Below, one piece after another: positions 1-7,856 of a DNA stretch of 15,046 nucleotides; the first letter of the stretch is position 1; the number at the start of each line of letters is the position of its first letter. Below the pieces are notes generated by a model, which had not been told where the DNA came from, did no database searches, and saw only the letters and a list, made by a program, of their open reading frames with translations. A program made the position numbers and the translations under genes. Source of the DNA: Mollicutes bacterium (GTDB lineage Bacteria > Bacillota_I > Bacilli_A > RF39 > UBA660); contig JAAZBI010000070.1 in the NCBI GenBank assembly GCA_012513875.1, positions 1 through 15,046 of the forward strand, in the 5' to 3' direction.

Positions 1-788
1 CTTATATCTTTATCTTTAGGTTGATCATTTTCTGATTTTTCTTGGAAAAACAAAAAGTTTTTTACAACTTCAATAATAGATTGGGGATCTTTCAAAATTA
101 AATCATATACTTTTTCCAAATTGAAAGCAGGTATATATTTTAAAATTTTATCCACTTGTTTCCTATTCATTTCGTATTGTTTAGTTTTTATATATTCTGT
201 AAGCATATCATCAATAAAAGATTTGAAAAAAGCAAAATTATGTTCTTTTAATTTATCAAGGAAAATAATAAACATTCTCTCTTGATCAGAACTATCTTCT
301 AGTGAATTCTTTATTTTAAAAGTAAAATTAAAATAAAATGATGAGTTATTATTAAATAACATATCTAAATTTTTATCACCTTTTAAATAAGGATTATCTT
401 TTAATGATAAGCTTAATTCTGAAAATAACGAATAAGTATATGATTCTAATTTTTCTGATTCAGTTAAATTTGAATAATTAATTATTTCTTCAAAAAATTC
501 TTTTTCATAATAGCCTAAAATATCGGGTAAAGAATCATTTAATGATTTATCAACACAAACTAACAGTTCTTTTTGAACTGTTTTTATATTTGGTTCTTGT
601 CTTTTTAAATTACCAGATACTTTTAATAAAAAACAATATAATAAATCTTTATAATTTTTAGGATATTGTTTCTCTATTTTTTTAAAATGAGAACTTATTT
701 CATCTATTAAAGGTTTATCATCTTTAATAAAAGATTCTTTAATATATTCTTCATAATCTTCAAAATTAACATTTGTAATTTCTTTCAT
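1..788 (-). CDS. Hypothetical protein, 5' part only (runs off left edge)
   Basis: An open frame starts at the ATG at 788-786 and continues without a stop to the left edge, giving about 262 residues; the C-terminus lies outside the window. I do not recognise the family. The protein begins MKEITNVNFEDYEEYIKES and is rich in Lys, Glu, Asn, Phe and Tyr. It looks soluble and mostly helical, with no signal peptide, membrane segment or nucleotide-binding motif. Codon use matches the neighbours and there is no frameshift. It lies 28 bases downstream of the pnp stop in the same direction, so it could be read from the pnp transcript. The only SD candidate is a run of seven G inside a hairpin loop (790-809), seven bases before the ATG. 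The coding call is fairly safe because a 788-base open frame in such AT-rich DNA is unlikely by chance. Function is unknown. Confidence 0.8.
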   Translation of the reverse strand, partial: MKEITNVNFEDYEEYIKESFIKDDKPLIDEISSHFKKIEKQYPKNYKDLLYCFLLKVSGNLKRQEPNIKTVQKELLVCVDKSLNDSLPDILGYYEKEFFEEIINYSNLTESEKLESYTYSLFSELSLSLKDNPYLKGDKNLDMLFNNNSSFYFNFTFKIKNSLEDSSDQERMFIIFLDKLKEHNFAFFKSFIDDMLTEYIKTKQYEMNRKQVDKILKYIPAFNLEKVYDLILKDPQSIIEVVKNFLFFQEKSENDQPKDKDI

Positions 789-789
789 T

Positions 790-809
790 TAAAAGCCCCC
801 CCGCTTTTA
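790..809 (-). promoter_or_regulatory. Hairpin with G-run loop acting as ribosome binding site
   Basis: On the minus strand TAAAAGC pairs with GCTTTTA (7 bp) around a loop of six G; the complete G run is seven bases at 796-802. It is the only SD-like element before the ATG at 788, with a seven-base spacer, and the 3' arm ends one base before the ATG. G runs are rare in this AT-rich DNA. It could also act as a weak pnp terminator, but only four T follow the stem. The same arrangement occurs at 5305-5323. Confidence 0.55.
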
Positions 810-816
810 TATTTAA

Positions 817-2961
817 TTATTTATCTTCAGTTATAATAGCATCTTTTCTTGATAAAGAAAGTCTACCTTTTTTATCATATCCTAAAGATTTAACAAGAAT
901 CTCATCTCCTAATTTAACAACGTCTTCAACTTTGTTAACTCTTTCTTTAGCTAATTGAGAAACATGAACCATTCCTTCACATCCTGGCCACAATTCAACA
1001 AAACATCCAAAGTCTTCTATTTTTACTACTTTTGCAGAATAAATTTTACCATCTTCTACTTCACGTACAATATCTTTAATCATTTGAACTGTCTTATCGA
1101 TAACTTCTTGATTCGTATGATAAACAATTACTCTACCACTATCTTCAATATCAACTTTTACAGCATTAATATCAGAAACAAGATTAACATTAGAAGCCTC
1201 TAAAATAATTTTAGTAATCATTTCTCCACCACGACCAATAACTTCTTTAATTCGGCTTGGATTAATACTAAATATCATTGATTTTGGTGCATATTGACTA
1301 ACTTGTTCTCTTGGTTGAGAAATTTGTTTAGTAATAACATCTAAAATTTCATAACGTGCTGTTTTAGCTTGTTCTAATGCTTCTTTTAAGATTTGTTTAG
1401 TTATTCCTTTAATTTTAATATCCATTTGTAAAGCACAAATACCTGATTTTGTTCCTGCTACTTTAAAATCCATATCTCCTAAATGATCTTCTAAACCTTG
1501 AATATCAGTTAAAATAGTATAATCTTTATTATCTGTAATTAATCCCATAGCAATGCCTGCTACAGGAGCTTTAATTGGAACTCCTGCTGCCATTAAAGCC
1601 ATACATCCAGCACAAATACTAGCTTGTGAAGATGAACCATTACTTTCTAAAGTTTCAGATACAACTCTAATTGTATAAGGAAAAGCTTCTTCGTTAGGAA
1701 TTACTTGAAGTAATGCTTTTTCTCCTAAAGCTCCATGTCCAACTTCTCTTCTTCCTGGCGCTCCATATCGTCCTGTTTCTCCTACTGAGAAAGCTGGGAA
1801 ATTATAGTGAAGCATAAATCTTTTTTCTGCTTCTAAACCTAAACCATCTAATATTTGATGTTCTCCTAATGCTCCTAAAGTTACTACAGATAAACTTTGA
1901 GTTTCACCTCTAGTAAACAATGCTGAACCATGTGCTCTTGGTAATAAATCAATAGCTGTTGATAAAGGTCTGATTTCAGTCATTTTTCTACCATCAGCTC
2001 TTTGTTTTTCTTGAACAACAATTTTTCTGAAAATTTCATACTCTAATGAAGAAAAAACTAGTTTAACTTTTGTTAATAATTCTATTAATTCTTTTTCTGT
2101 TAATGATTTGTTTTCTTCTGTATATTTTTCAACTAATTCTTCTTTGATTTTTTCTATAGCGTTATATTTTTCTAATTTTTCACTAATTCTCATTGCTTTA
2201 TTTAAATTGTCTGTTATTAAATCTCTAATTTCTGATTTTAAATCTTCAGAAATTTCTAAAACATTGTATTCCATCTTTTCTTTACCAATTTCAGCAATAA
2301 TTTCTTCTTGAAAAGATATTAATTCTTTAATTGCTTCATGTCCAAACATTAAAGCTTCTAACATATCTTCTTCACTAGCTTCTTTAGATGAAGCTTCAAC
2401 CATGTTAATAGCTTCTTTTGTTCCTGCTACAGTTAAATCGATATCAGACAATTCAACTTCTTTAGCAGTTGGGTTAATGATAAATTTACCATCTACTCTT
2501 CCTACTTTAACGCTCGCTACAGGGCCATAAAAAGGAATCTCACTAATACAAGTACAAAGTGATGATCCAAACAATGCAGTCATTTCTGGAACATTATCTT
2601 GATCTACTGATAAAACAGTATTTACTATTTGAACTTCATTTCTAAAATTTTCAGGAAACAAAGGTCTCATAGGACGATCAATCATTCTCGCTGCTAAAGT
2701 TGCATTTTCTGTTGGTCTTGACTCTCTCTTAATAAAACCACCCGGTATTTTTCCTACTGAATAAAATTTTTCTTGATATAAAACCATCAATGGAAAAAAA
2801 TCAGATAAAACATTAGCAGTTTTTGAAACAACAGCTGTCGATAAAACAACTGTATCTCCATATCTAACTAAAACTGATCCATTAGCTTGTTTAGCTAATT
2901 CACCATTTTCAACTGTTAATTCTCTTCCACGAAAATTTAATTTAAATATTTTTTTTGTCAT
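817..2961 (-). CDS. pnp: Polyribonucleotide nucleotidyltransferase (PNPase)
   Basis: PNPase is a phosphorolytic 3'-5' exoribonuclease and 3' polymerase that degrades mRNA in the cytosol, usually as a trimer within the RNA degradosome. From the chosen start the protein has 714 residues, normal for the family. It shows two RNase PH-like core domains with a helical domain between them, then a KH domain (about 565-630, with the GRGG turn near 577-580) and a C-terminal S1 domain (about 639-708, with GCFVEL and GCEGMVHVSQ). The open frame extends nine codons upstream to 2988. The ATG at 2961 is preferred because AAGGAG lies just before it and the longer N-terminus overlaps the terminator. The gene follows rpsO directly, with a hairpin terminator between them. 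In E. coli PNPase represses its own translation after RNase III cleavage of the leader; that mechanism is not visible here. Confidence 0.98.
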   Translation of the reverse strand: MTKKIFKLNFRGRELTVENGELAKQANGSVLVRYGDTVVLSTAVVSKTANVLSDFFPLMVLYQEKFYSVGKIPGGFIKRESRPTENATLAARMIDRPMRPLFPENFRNEVQIVNTVLSVDQDNVPEMTALFGSSLCTCISEIPFYGPVASVKVGRVDGKFIINPTAKEVELSDIDLTVAGTKEAINMVEASSKEASEEDMLEALMFGHEAIKELISFQEEIIAEIGKEKMEYNVLEISEDLKSEIRDLITDNLNKAMRISEKLEKYNAIEKIKEELVEKYTEENKSLTEKELIELLTKVKLVFSSLEYEIFRKIVVQEKQRADGRKMTEIRPLSTAIDLLPRAHGSALFTRGETQSLSVVTLGALGEHQILDGLGLEAEKRFMLHYNFPAFSVGETGRYGAPGRREVGHGALGEKALLQVIPNEEAFPYTIRVVSETLESNGSSSQASICAGCMALMAAGVPIKAPVAGIAMGLITDNKDYTILTDIQGLEDHLGDMDFKVAGTKSGICALQMDIKIKGITKQILKEALEQAKTARYEILDVITKQISQPREQVSQYAPKSMIFSINPSRIKEVIGRGGEMITKIILEASNVNLVSDINAVKVDIEDSGRVIVYHTNQEVIDKTVQMIKDIVREVEDGKIYSAKVVKIEDFGCFVELWPGCEGMVHVSQLAKERVNKVEDVVKLGDEILVKSLGYDKKGRLSLSRKDAIITEDK

Positions 2962-2976
2962 AACTCTCTCCTTTAT

Positions 2977-3002
2977 AAAAAAAGACACTAAAAAACAGTG
3001 CC
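2977..3002 (-). terminator. Intergenic terminator/attenuator between rpsO and pnp
   Basis: On the minus strand GGCACT pairs with AGTGTC (one G-U) around a GTTTTTT loop, followed by seven T. It begins at the rpsO stop codon and ends a few bases before the pnp SD. This is the position of the terminator in the E. coli rpsO-pnp operon. It probably lowers, but does not abolish, read-through into pnp, since no separate pnp promoter is visible. Confidence 0.75.
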
Positions 3003-3271
3003 TACTTTCTTATGTTTAATTTTTTGATTAATTCTCTATAACTTTTTACATCGTTTTTAATTAAATAATTTAATAAACTACGACGTTTTCCAACTTTCAT
3101 TAATAACCCTCTTTTTGAGTGGAAATCATGAATATGTTTCTTTAAATGTTCTGTTAAATCTTCAATTTCTTTTGTTAAGATTGCGATTTGAACTTCTGCT
3201 GAGCCTGTATCTTCTTTTGATTTAGCAAACTCTTTAATAAGTTTTTCTTTGATTTCTTTATTTAAAGCCAT
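3002..3271 (-). CDS. rpsO: 30S ribosomal protein S15
   Basis: S15 is a primary binder of 16S rRNA, at a three-way junction in the central domain, and nucleates assembly of the platform with S6/S18. The protein has 89 residues, the normal size, and carries family hallmarks: the DTGSAEVQIAILT segment near residues 21-33, LTEHLKKHIHDFHSKRGL and VGKRRSLLNYL. The start has a strong SD (AAGGAGG) seven bases before the ATG. It leads an rpsO-pnp unit with its own promoter just downstream of truB and a structured leader, which is where S15 autoregulation acts in other bacteria. ribF, found between truB and rpsO in Bacillus, is absent. Confidence 0.98.
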   Translation of the reverse strand: MALNKEIKEKLIKEFAKSKEDTGSAEVQIAILTKEIEDLTEHLKKHIHDFHSKRGLLMKVGKRRSLLNYLIKNDVKSYRELIKKLNIRK

Positions 3272-3298
3272 TTTTCTTCCTCCTTATAATTTAATCCA

Positions 3299-3344
3299 CC
3301 TAAATCTTCGTAAAAGTTTGGAGTAAGCTTAAACCAAGATTTGG
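3299..3344 (-). promoter_or_regulatory. Structured rpsO leader, candidate S15 autoregulatory element
   Basis: Within the roughly 75-base rpsO 5' UTR, AAATCTT at 3302-3308 pairs with AAGATTT at 3336-3342. This continues as CC/GG after a one-base bulge (3299-3300 with 3343-3344). Inside, TTGG (3318-3321) can pair with CCAA (3334-3337), partly competing with the outer stem. Firmicutes rpsO leaders often bind S15 through a multi-helix junction. I could not confirm the specific recognition motif, so the pairing is what is seen and the role is inferred. Confidence 0.45.
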
Positions 3345-3354
3345 TAACACATAT

Positions 3355-3383
3355 AATATATAACAATTTAATAAATAAAGCAA
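3355..3383 (-). promoter_or_regulatory. Candidate promoter for rpsO-pnp
   Basis: On the minus strand a -35 TTGCTT (3378-3383) lies 17 bases from a -10 TATATT (3355-3360). Transcription would start near 3348, at the beginning of the structured leader. The -35 is weak, but spacing and location between truB and rpsO are right. Confidence 0.5.
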
Positions 3384-3387
3384 GTGA

Positions 3388-4239
3388 TTAAAATGTTTTG
3401 TATGGTTTTATTTTAGTTTTATCTTTTAAATAAGTTTTATAAATAGCTATAACTTCTCCAGATTGATTAAGATACTTAATTAAATCACCAGAAAAATCTT
3501 TTTCCATTATTTTGCCATTCTTAATTGCTGCTTCTTTTTCTCCAAAAACTTCTTCAAATTGAATCTCTTTTAATGCTTCATTAATACTAATAAGCTTAGT
3601 TTTATCATCAAGTTCTTCAATCTTTATAGCTTGCTCAATTAAAAAATCTCCTTGAGTTAGTCTTCTTAAATCGCTCATCGTTCCAATTGTTTTTAATTTT
3701 AGACAAATATCTTTAATTAAACTTCTAATATAAGTGCCTTTTGATACTTTAACTTGAAAAGTAATTAAATTATTTTTATAATCAATTAATTTTATATTAT
3801 AAACCTCAATCTTTCGTTTAGGAAGTTCTATTTCTATATTGTTTCTTGCATACTCATATAATTTTTTACCTTTAATTTTTACTGCACTATAACTAGGAAC
3901 TTCTTGTTCAGTAACTCCTAAAAATGAATCTAAAACTTCTGATATCTTTTTTTCTGTTAATAATGGTGCTTCTCGTTCCTTAATAGTTTCCCCTGTAATA
4001 TCTAATGTGTTTGTTTCAATCCCCAATTTTATAGTTGCTAAATAAGTTTTATCATAACTAGTTATTAATTCGCTAATCTTTGTAGCTTTCCCAATGCATA
4101 ATACTAATACTCCTGTTGCAATCGGATCTAAAGTTCCTGTATGACCTATTTTTTTTGTGTTTAATTTTTTACTAGCAATATTAACAACATCACGACTAGT
4201 AACTCCTTTTTCTTTATCAATAATTATTATTCCATTCAT
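3388..4239 (-). CDS. truB: tRNA pseudouridine(55) synthase
   Basis: TruB converts U55 in the T loop of nearly all tRNAs to pseudouridine and also acts as a tRNA folding chaperone. The protein has 283 residues. Visible motifs are the N-terminal GIIIIDKEKGVTS, then GHTGTLDPIATGVL with the catalytic aspartate at D38, then VPSYSAVKIKGKKLYEYAR, and SKGTYIRSLIKDI in the second half of the catalytic domain. The C-terminus is a short extra domain of the usual Firmicutes kind. The ATG at 4239 has AGGTGA five bases upstream. It normally follows rbfA directly; here a 336-codon gene with its own terminator lies between. No convincing promoter is visible before truB, so read-through may supply its transcript. 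Confidence 0.97.
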   Translation of the reverse strand: MNGIIIIDKEKGVTSRDVVNIASKKLNTKKIGHTGTLDPIATGVLVLCIGKATKISELITSYDKTYLATIKLGIETNTLDITGETIKEREAPLLTEKKISEVLDSFLGVTEQEVPSYSAVKIKGKKLYEYARNNIEIELPKRKIEVYNIKLIDYKNNLITFQVKVSKGTYIRSLIKDICLKLKTIGTMSDLRRLTQGDFLIEQAIKIEELDDKTKLISINEALKEIQFEEVFGEKEAAIKNGKIMEKDFSGDLIKYLNQSGEVIAIYKTYLKDKTKIKPYKTF

Positions 4240-4268
4240 TTAACTCACCTGTTTTATTATAACTTAAT

Positions 4269-4301
4269 AAAAAAAAGAAATAAAGTTTTACTTTATTTCT
4301 T
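4269..4301 (-). terminator. Terminator after the 336-residue hypothetical gene
   Basis: On the minus strand AAGAAATAAAGT pairs perfectly with ACTTTATTTCTT over 12 bp with a three-base loop, running into eight T. The 5' arm includes the stop codon of the hypothetical gene at 4293-4295. It separates that gene from truB. Confidence 0.85.
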
Positions 4302-5303
4302 ATATCTATAACACTCACCTTTATATTCAGGATCTTGAGAATATTTTAATGCTTCTTGTTCTTTGTTACGAATAATCTCTTCATATTTCTTTTTTTCTTC
4401 AGGTGAAGAAGTTGTTGAGTAAATATAAAGATCTAACGTATGTTTTAATCGAAAATTAAGATAATAATATTGTTCTTTTTTTAAGTCTTCCTCAATATCC
4501 TTTTTTTCTTGTTTTAAATTATTTAAATGACGTTTACTATTTAAATCCAATAGAGATAACAATTCTTCTTGTTTGATTGTTTCTAATTCTATTATTTTTT
4601 TTAATTTATCAATTGCAGATAAAACCAATTCTTTTTGAGCACCAAGCTCAAATAAATTTTTTTCACTATCTTCTATGTCATGTACAATTAACAGTCTACT
4701 TCTAGAACTTATTGCTTCCTTTTCTAATAAATTTAATTCTTCAAATAATTGTTTTTGTTTAATTTCTTCTCTTTGTATCATATCTTCTAACGTTCTAAAT
4801 TTAGTTTCTTTTACATATTTTTCAAAAATGATATTTGAAATTTTATCGTCTATTTGTTCTAAGTTGTTAATAATTTTGTTGCTCTTTTTTAAAAATTCTA
4901 ATTCGTTATCTAAATTATGATAACAAACTGATAAAGCGAATTCTTTTTTAGAAAAACAATAAAATCTTTTAAATTTTTCTTCCTCTTTGTTTTTTTCATT
5001 TTGATAAAACCAATCAATTGGTTCTAAAGTTGCTCTTTTTATTTCTTTACCATTTTTCATAAATTCTATTGCTAAAAGTGCGCTAGCCATATCTTGTTTC
5101 ATTTTTTGATTAGCAAAAATTTCTTTTTCATGATTTACAAGAGAAAAATCCGGAATAAGTGTCATTGCCTCTCTTGCTGTTAAATTAAGATTATAGAATT
5201 CTCTAATTATAGTATTTGAAAATTCTATTGGATAATCACTTAAATATAAAGTTAATTTTTTTACTTCCATATATTTTTTTATTTTATCAGAAACATTTCC
5301 CAT
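4293..5303 (-). CDS. Hypothetical coiled-coil protein between rbfA and truB
   Basis: This is a 336-residue protein I do not recognise. Residues 1-100 look globular (for example FSNTIIREFYNLNLTAREA and EPIDWFY). Residues about 130-280 are Lys/Glu/Leu-rich with heptad-like spacing typical of a long coiled coil. The tail ends in a short Tyr- and Lys-rich stretch with one Cys (C331). There is no signal peptide, membrane segment, Walker motif or zinc-finger pattern, so it is probably cytoplasmic and perhaps structural or an adaptor. It has its own candidate promoter (5335-5362) and terminator (4269-4301), so it is a separate unit inserted in a conserved translation cluster. Codon use resembles the neighbours. 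The start at 5303 rests on a G5 SD eight bases upstream, in a hairpin loop. The coding call is firm; function is unknown. Confidence 0.88.
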   Translation of the reverse strand: MGNVSDKIKKYMEVKKLTLYLSDYPIEFSNTIIREFYNLNLTAREAMTLIPDFSLVNHEKEIFANQKMKQDMASALLAIEFMKNGKEIKRATLEPIDWFYQNEKNKEEEKFKRFYCFSKKEFALSVCYHNLDNELEFLKKSNKIINNLEQIDDKISNIIFEKYVKETKFRTLEDMIQREEIKQKQLFEELNLLEKEAISSRSRLLIVHDIEDSEKNLFELGAQKELVLSAIDKLKKIIELETIKQEELLSLLDLNSKRHLNNLKQEKKDIEEDLKKEQYYYLNFRLKHTLDLYIYSTTSSPEEKKKYEEIIRNKEQEALKYSQDPEYKGECYRYKK

Positions 5304-5304
5304 T

Positions 5305-5323
5305 AAGAAAACCCCCTTTTCCT
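5305..5323 (-). promoter_or_regulatory. Hairpin with G-run loop acting as ribosome binding site
   Basis: On the minus strand AGGAAAA pairs with TTTTCTT (7 bp, one G-U) around a loop of exactly five G (5312-5316). The 3' arm ends one base before the ATG at 5303, and the G run lies eight bases from it. An alternative purine stretch, AAGGAAAA, is the 5' arm itself, 12 or more bases from the ATG. The geometry matches 790-809 closely. Confidence 0.55.
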
Positions 5324-5334
5324 TAGTTGCCTAT

Positions 5335-5362
5335 ATAATACTCATTTTTTTAAAAAAATCAA
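5335..5362 (-). promoter_or_regulatory. Candidate promoter for the 336-residue hypothetical gene
   Basis: On the minus strand -35 TTGATT (5357-5362) is 16 bases from -10 TATTAT (5335-5340). It lies after the rbfA terminator, and transcription would start near 5328, just before the hairpin ribosome binding site. Confidence 0.55.
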
Positions 5363-5371
5363 GTCTTTAAT

Positions 5372-5399
5372 AAAAAAAACAAGATAAATCTTGCTTTTT
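5372..5399 (-). terminator. Terminator after rbfA
   Basis: On the minus strand CAAGA pairs with TCTTG around TTTA, flanked by A-rich sequence on the 5' side and a run of eight T on the 3' side. The A-rich flank begins at the rbfA stop codon (5398-5400). It ends the rimP-to-rbfA operon. Confidence 0.75.
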
Positions 5400-5745
5400 A
5401 TTGGTTTTCTTTAATTTCTTTTAATATTTTTTCAATATTATTAGCATATTCTAAAGAAGTATCATATATAAATTCTAATTCTGGTATCGTTCTAATTTCT
5501 AATTTTCTTTTACATAATTCACTTTTAATAAAACCTTTAGCATTGTTTAAATCTAATAGTACTTTATCCTTTTTGTTAGTAAATATAGTCGTAAAATAAA
5601 TTTTGGCATAACTTAAATCATTAGCTAATTTTAAATCAGTTATCGTAACCATTTTTAAATCTTCATCTCTAGTTTCAGTAGCAATAATATCACTAATTTC
5701 TCGATGAAGAGCACTAGCTATTTTTTTTGTTCTTATCTCATTCAT
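5398..5745 (-). CDS. rbfA: 30S ribosome-binding factor A
   Basis: RbfA binds the 30S subunit late in assembly near the 16S rRNA 5' helix and is needed for 17S-to-16S maturation, especially in the cold. The protein has 115 residues, normal for the family. It begins with the conserved NEIRTKKIASALHREISDII segment, followed by a single KH-like fold, with DLKLANDLSYAKIYFTT and the C-terminal RTIPELEFIYDTSLEYANNIEKIL. The ATG shares one base with the infB stop (TAATG), so it is translationally coupled to infB. It is the last gene of the rimP operon and is followed by a terminator. Confidence 0.97.
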   Translation of the reverse strand: MNEIRTKKIASALHREISDIIATETRDEDLKMVTITDLKLANDLSYAKIYFTTIFTNKKDKVLLDLNNAKGFIKSELCKRKLEIRTIPELEFIYDTSLEYANNIEKILKEIKENQ

Positions 5746-7838
5746 TATTTTTTTAATTCCACCATTTCATAAGCTTCAATAACATCTTTTTCTTTAATGT
5801 CATTATAGTTTTCAATTGTTATACCACACTCAAAACCAGATTTTATTTCTTTTACTGAATTCTTTTCTCTTTGAATACTATTGATTTCTCCGTCATAAAT
5901 AACAATTCCATCTCTAATAATACGAGCTTTAGAATCAGCTTTTAATAATCCAGATAATACATAACTACCTGCAATTGTACCAGTTTTTGAAAATTTAAAT
6001 ATTTGTCTAACTTCTGCTTGCCCCAATACTTTTTCTTCATATTCGGGATCTAACATTCCTTTCATAGCTGCTTCTAAATCTTCTACTACTTTATAAATAA
6101 TATTATACAATCTCATTTCAACACAATGATTCTTAGCTATTTCTAAAGTTGCATTGTTTGGACGAACATTAAATCCAATAATAATTGCGTTAGATGCACT
6201 TGCTAAAACTATATCTGATTCAGTTATAGTTCCAGTTCCGCTACGAACAACTTTAACTTTAATACCCTCTACATCTAATTTTTCTAAAGAATTTTTTACT
6301 GCTTCTTCGCTTCCTTTAACATCTGCTTTTAAAACAATGTTTATTTCTTTAGTTCCTTCTTGAATTTTTGCAAATAAATCTTCTAAGCTCATAGCATCAG
6401 GTGCTAAACATTTTTTAGCTTTAACTTGGTTTTCTCTCTCTGCTGCTATTTGATGAGCTTGTTTTTCGTTTTCAAAAGCCATAAAACGATCTCCAGCACT
6501 TGGAATTGAACTTAATCCTGTTACAAAAACTGGCATTGAAGGTTCAGCCTTTGTAATTTCTTCACCTTTATCATTTTTTAAACTTCTAATTTTTCCACAA
6601 GATGTTCCAACTACTATTGGATCACCTAATCTTAAACTACCATTTTGAATCAATAACGTTGCTACTGGTCCTAAAGACTTATCTAATCTAGCTTCGATTA
6701 CAGATCCTAAAGCATAACGATTAGGATTTGCTTTTAAATTTTTTGTTTCTGCTAATAAAAGAATTGTTTCTAATAAATCATCAACACCCATTCCTGTTTT
6801 AGCTGAAATCTTAACAAAGATAGTATCTCCACCCCATTCTTCTGGAGTTAAACCACAACTTGCTAATTCATTCATAATTCGATCAGGATTTACTCCTGGT
6901 TTATCCATTTTGTTAATTGCTACTATAAGTGGAACTTGAGCTGCTTGAGCATGGTCAATAGCTTCTTTTGTTTGAGGCATAACACCATCATCAGCTGCTA
7001 CAATAATAATAACTATATCAGTAACACTTGCTCCACGAGCTCTCATTTCTGTAAATGCAGCATGTCCTGGAGTATCAATAAAAGTTATTTTTTTATCATT
7101 GTAACTAACTTGATATGCTCCAATATGTTGAGTGATTCCACCTGCTTCTCCTTCAACTACATTAGCTTTACGAACTGTATCTAATAAAGTAGTTTTACCA
7201 TGATCTACATGTCCCATGATTGTTACTACAGGAGCTCTCTCTTCTAAATCTTCTTCTGCATCGATAATTTCTAATTTTTCAAAATTAGATTCATCTTGAG
7301 TTTCTTCTCTTTTTAATTCTTTTTGATAATCTAAAACTAAAATAGAAGCATCTTCAAAACTTATATTATCATTCAGATTAACCATCATTCCTAAAGTAAT
7401 TAATTTTTTAACTAAATCAACACCATTAACTTCTAAGGAAACAGCTAAGTCATTGACTGTCATTCCTTCTTTAAATAAAATAACATTATCTGTAGATAAA
7501 TTGTTAGACATTAATTTTTCTTTGTTTTTGTACATTTTCTTCTTATTATTAGCTAATTCTTTACCTTGAATAATTTCGCTTTTTTTCTTTAATTTTTGGA
7601 CTTTAACAGTATCATCAACTGTAATATTAGTTTTAGAAATTATTTCTTCTACTTCTTCATCTGCTATTTCTTCTTCTGTTTCTTCGTTATTAATATAAGC
7701 ATTATCTAACGCTACTATATTTTCTTCTGTTAATAAGTCTTCTTCTGTTGATACCTCGATTTTTAATTCTTGGCATTTTGATAACACTGCTTTTACAGTT
7801 TTACCAATGTCATTAGCATATTCTAAAACACTCATCAT
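5745..7838 (-). CDS. infB: Translation initiation factor IF-2
   Basis: IF2 is the GTPase that brings fMet-tRNA to the 30S subunit and promotes subunit joining. From the chosen start it has 697 residues, short like other Firmicutes IF2. Two IF2_N-type modules are visible: about 3-45, and about 118-175 after a charged linker. The G domain carries GHVDHGKT (209-216), DTPGH (255-259), NKMD (309-312) and SAK (345-347), followed by the beta-barrel domain II and the C-terminal fMet-tRNA-binding domains. The open frame begins at a GTG at 7847. That GTG lies inside the SD (AGAGGTGG), so the ATG at 7838 is preferred. It follows ylxR by 18 bases; ylxQ, usually between them, is absent. Confidence 0.98.
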   Translation of the reverse strand: MMSVLEYANDIGKTVKAVLSKCQELKIEVSTEEDLLTEENIVALDNAYINNEETEEEIADEEVEEIISKTNITVDDTVKVQKLKKKSEIIQGKELANNKKKMYKNKEKLMSNNLSTDNVILFKEGMTVNDLAVSLEVNGVDLVKKLITLGMMVNLNDNISFEDASILVLDYQKELKREETQDESNFEKLEIIDAEEDLEERAPVVTIMGHVDHGKTTLLDTVRKANVVEGEAGGITQHIGAYQVSYNDKKITFIDTPGHAAFTEMRARGASVTDIVIIIVAADDGVMPQTKEAIDHAQAAQVPLIVAINKMDKPGVNPDRIMNELASCGLTPEEWGGDTIFVKISAKTGMGVDDLLETILLLAETKNLKANPNRYALGSVIEARLDKSLGPVATLLIQNGSLRLGDPIVVGTSCGKIRSLKNDKGEEITKAEPSMPVFVTGLSSIPSAGDRFMAFENEKQAHQIAAERENQVKAKKCLAPDAMSLEDLFAKIQEGTKEINIVLKADVKGSEEAVKNSLEKLDVEGIKVKVVRSGTGTITESDIVLASASNAIIIGFNVRPNNATLEIAKNHCVEMRLYNIIYKVVEDLEAAMKGMLDPEYEEKVLGQAEVRQIFKFSKTGTIAGSYVLSGLLKADSKARIIRDGIVIYDGEINSIQREKNSVKEIKSGFECGITIENYNDIKEKDVIEAYEMVELKK

Positions 7839-7856
7839 AATTGCCACCTCTTTTCT

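Noticed and set aside
4256..4261. Perfect -10 TATAAT on the minus strand just before truB
   Set aside because: Transcription would start near 4249, inside the truB SD, and the -35 region (TTTATT) lies inside the upstream terminator. Not a convincing promoter.
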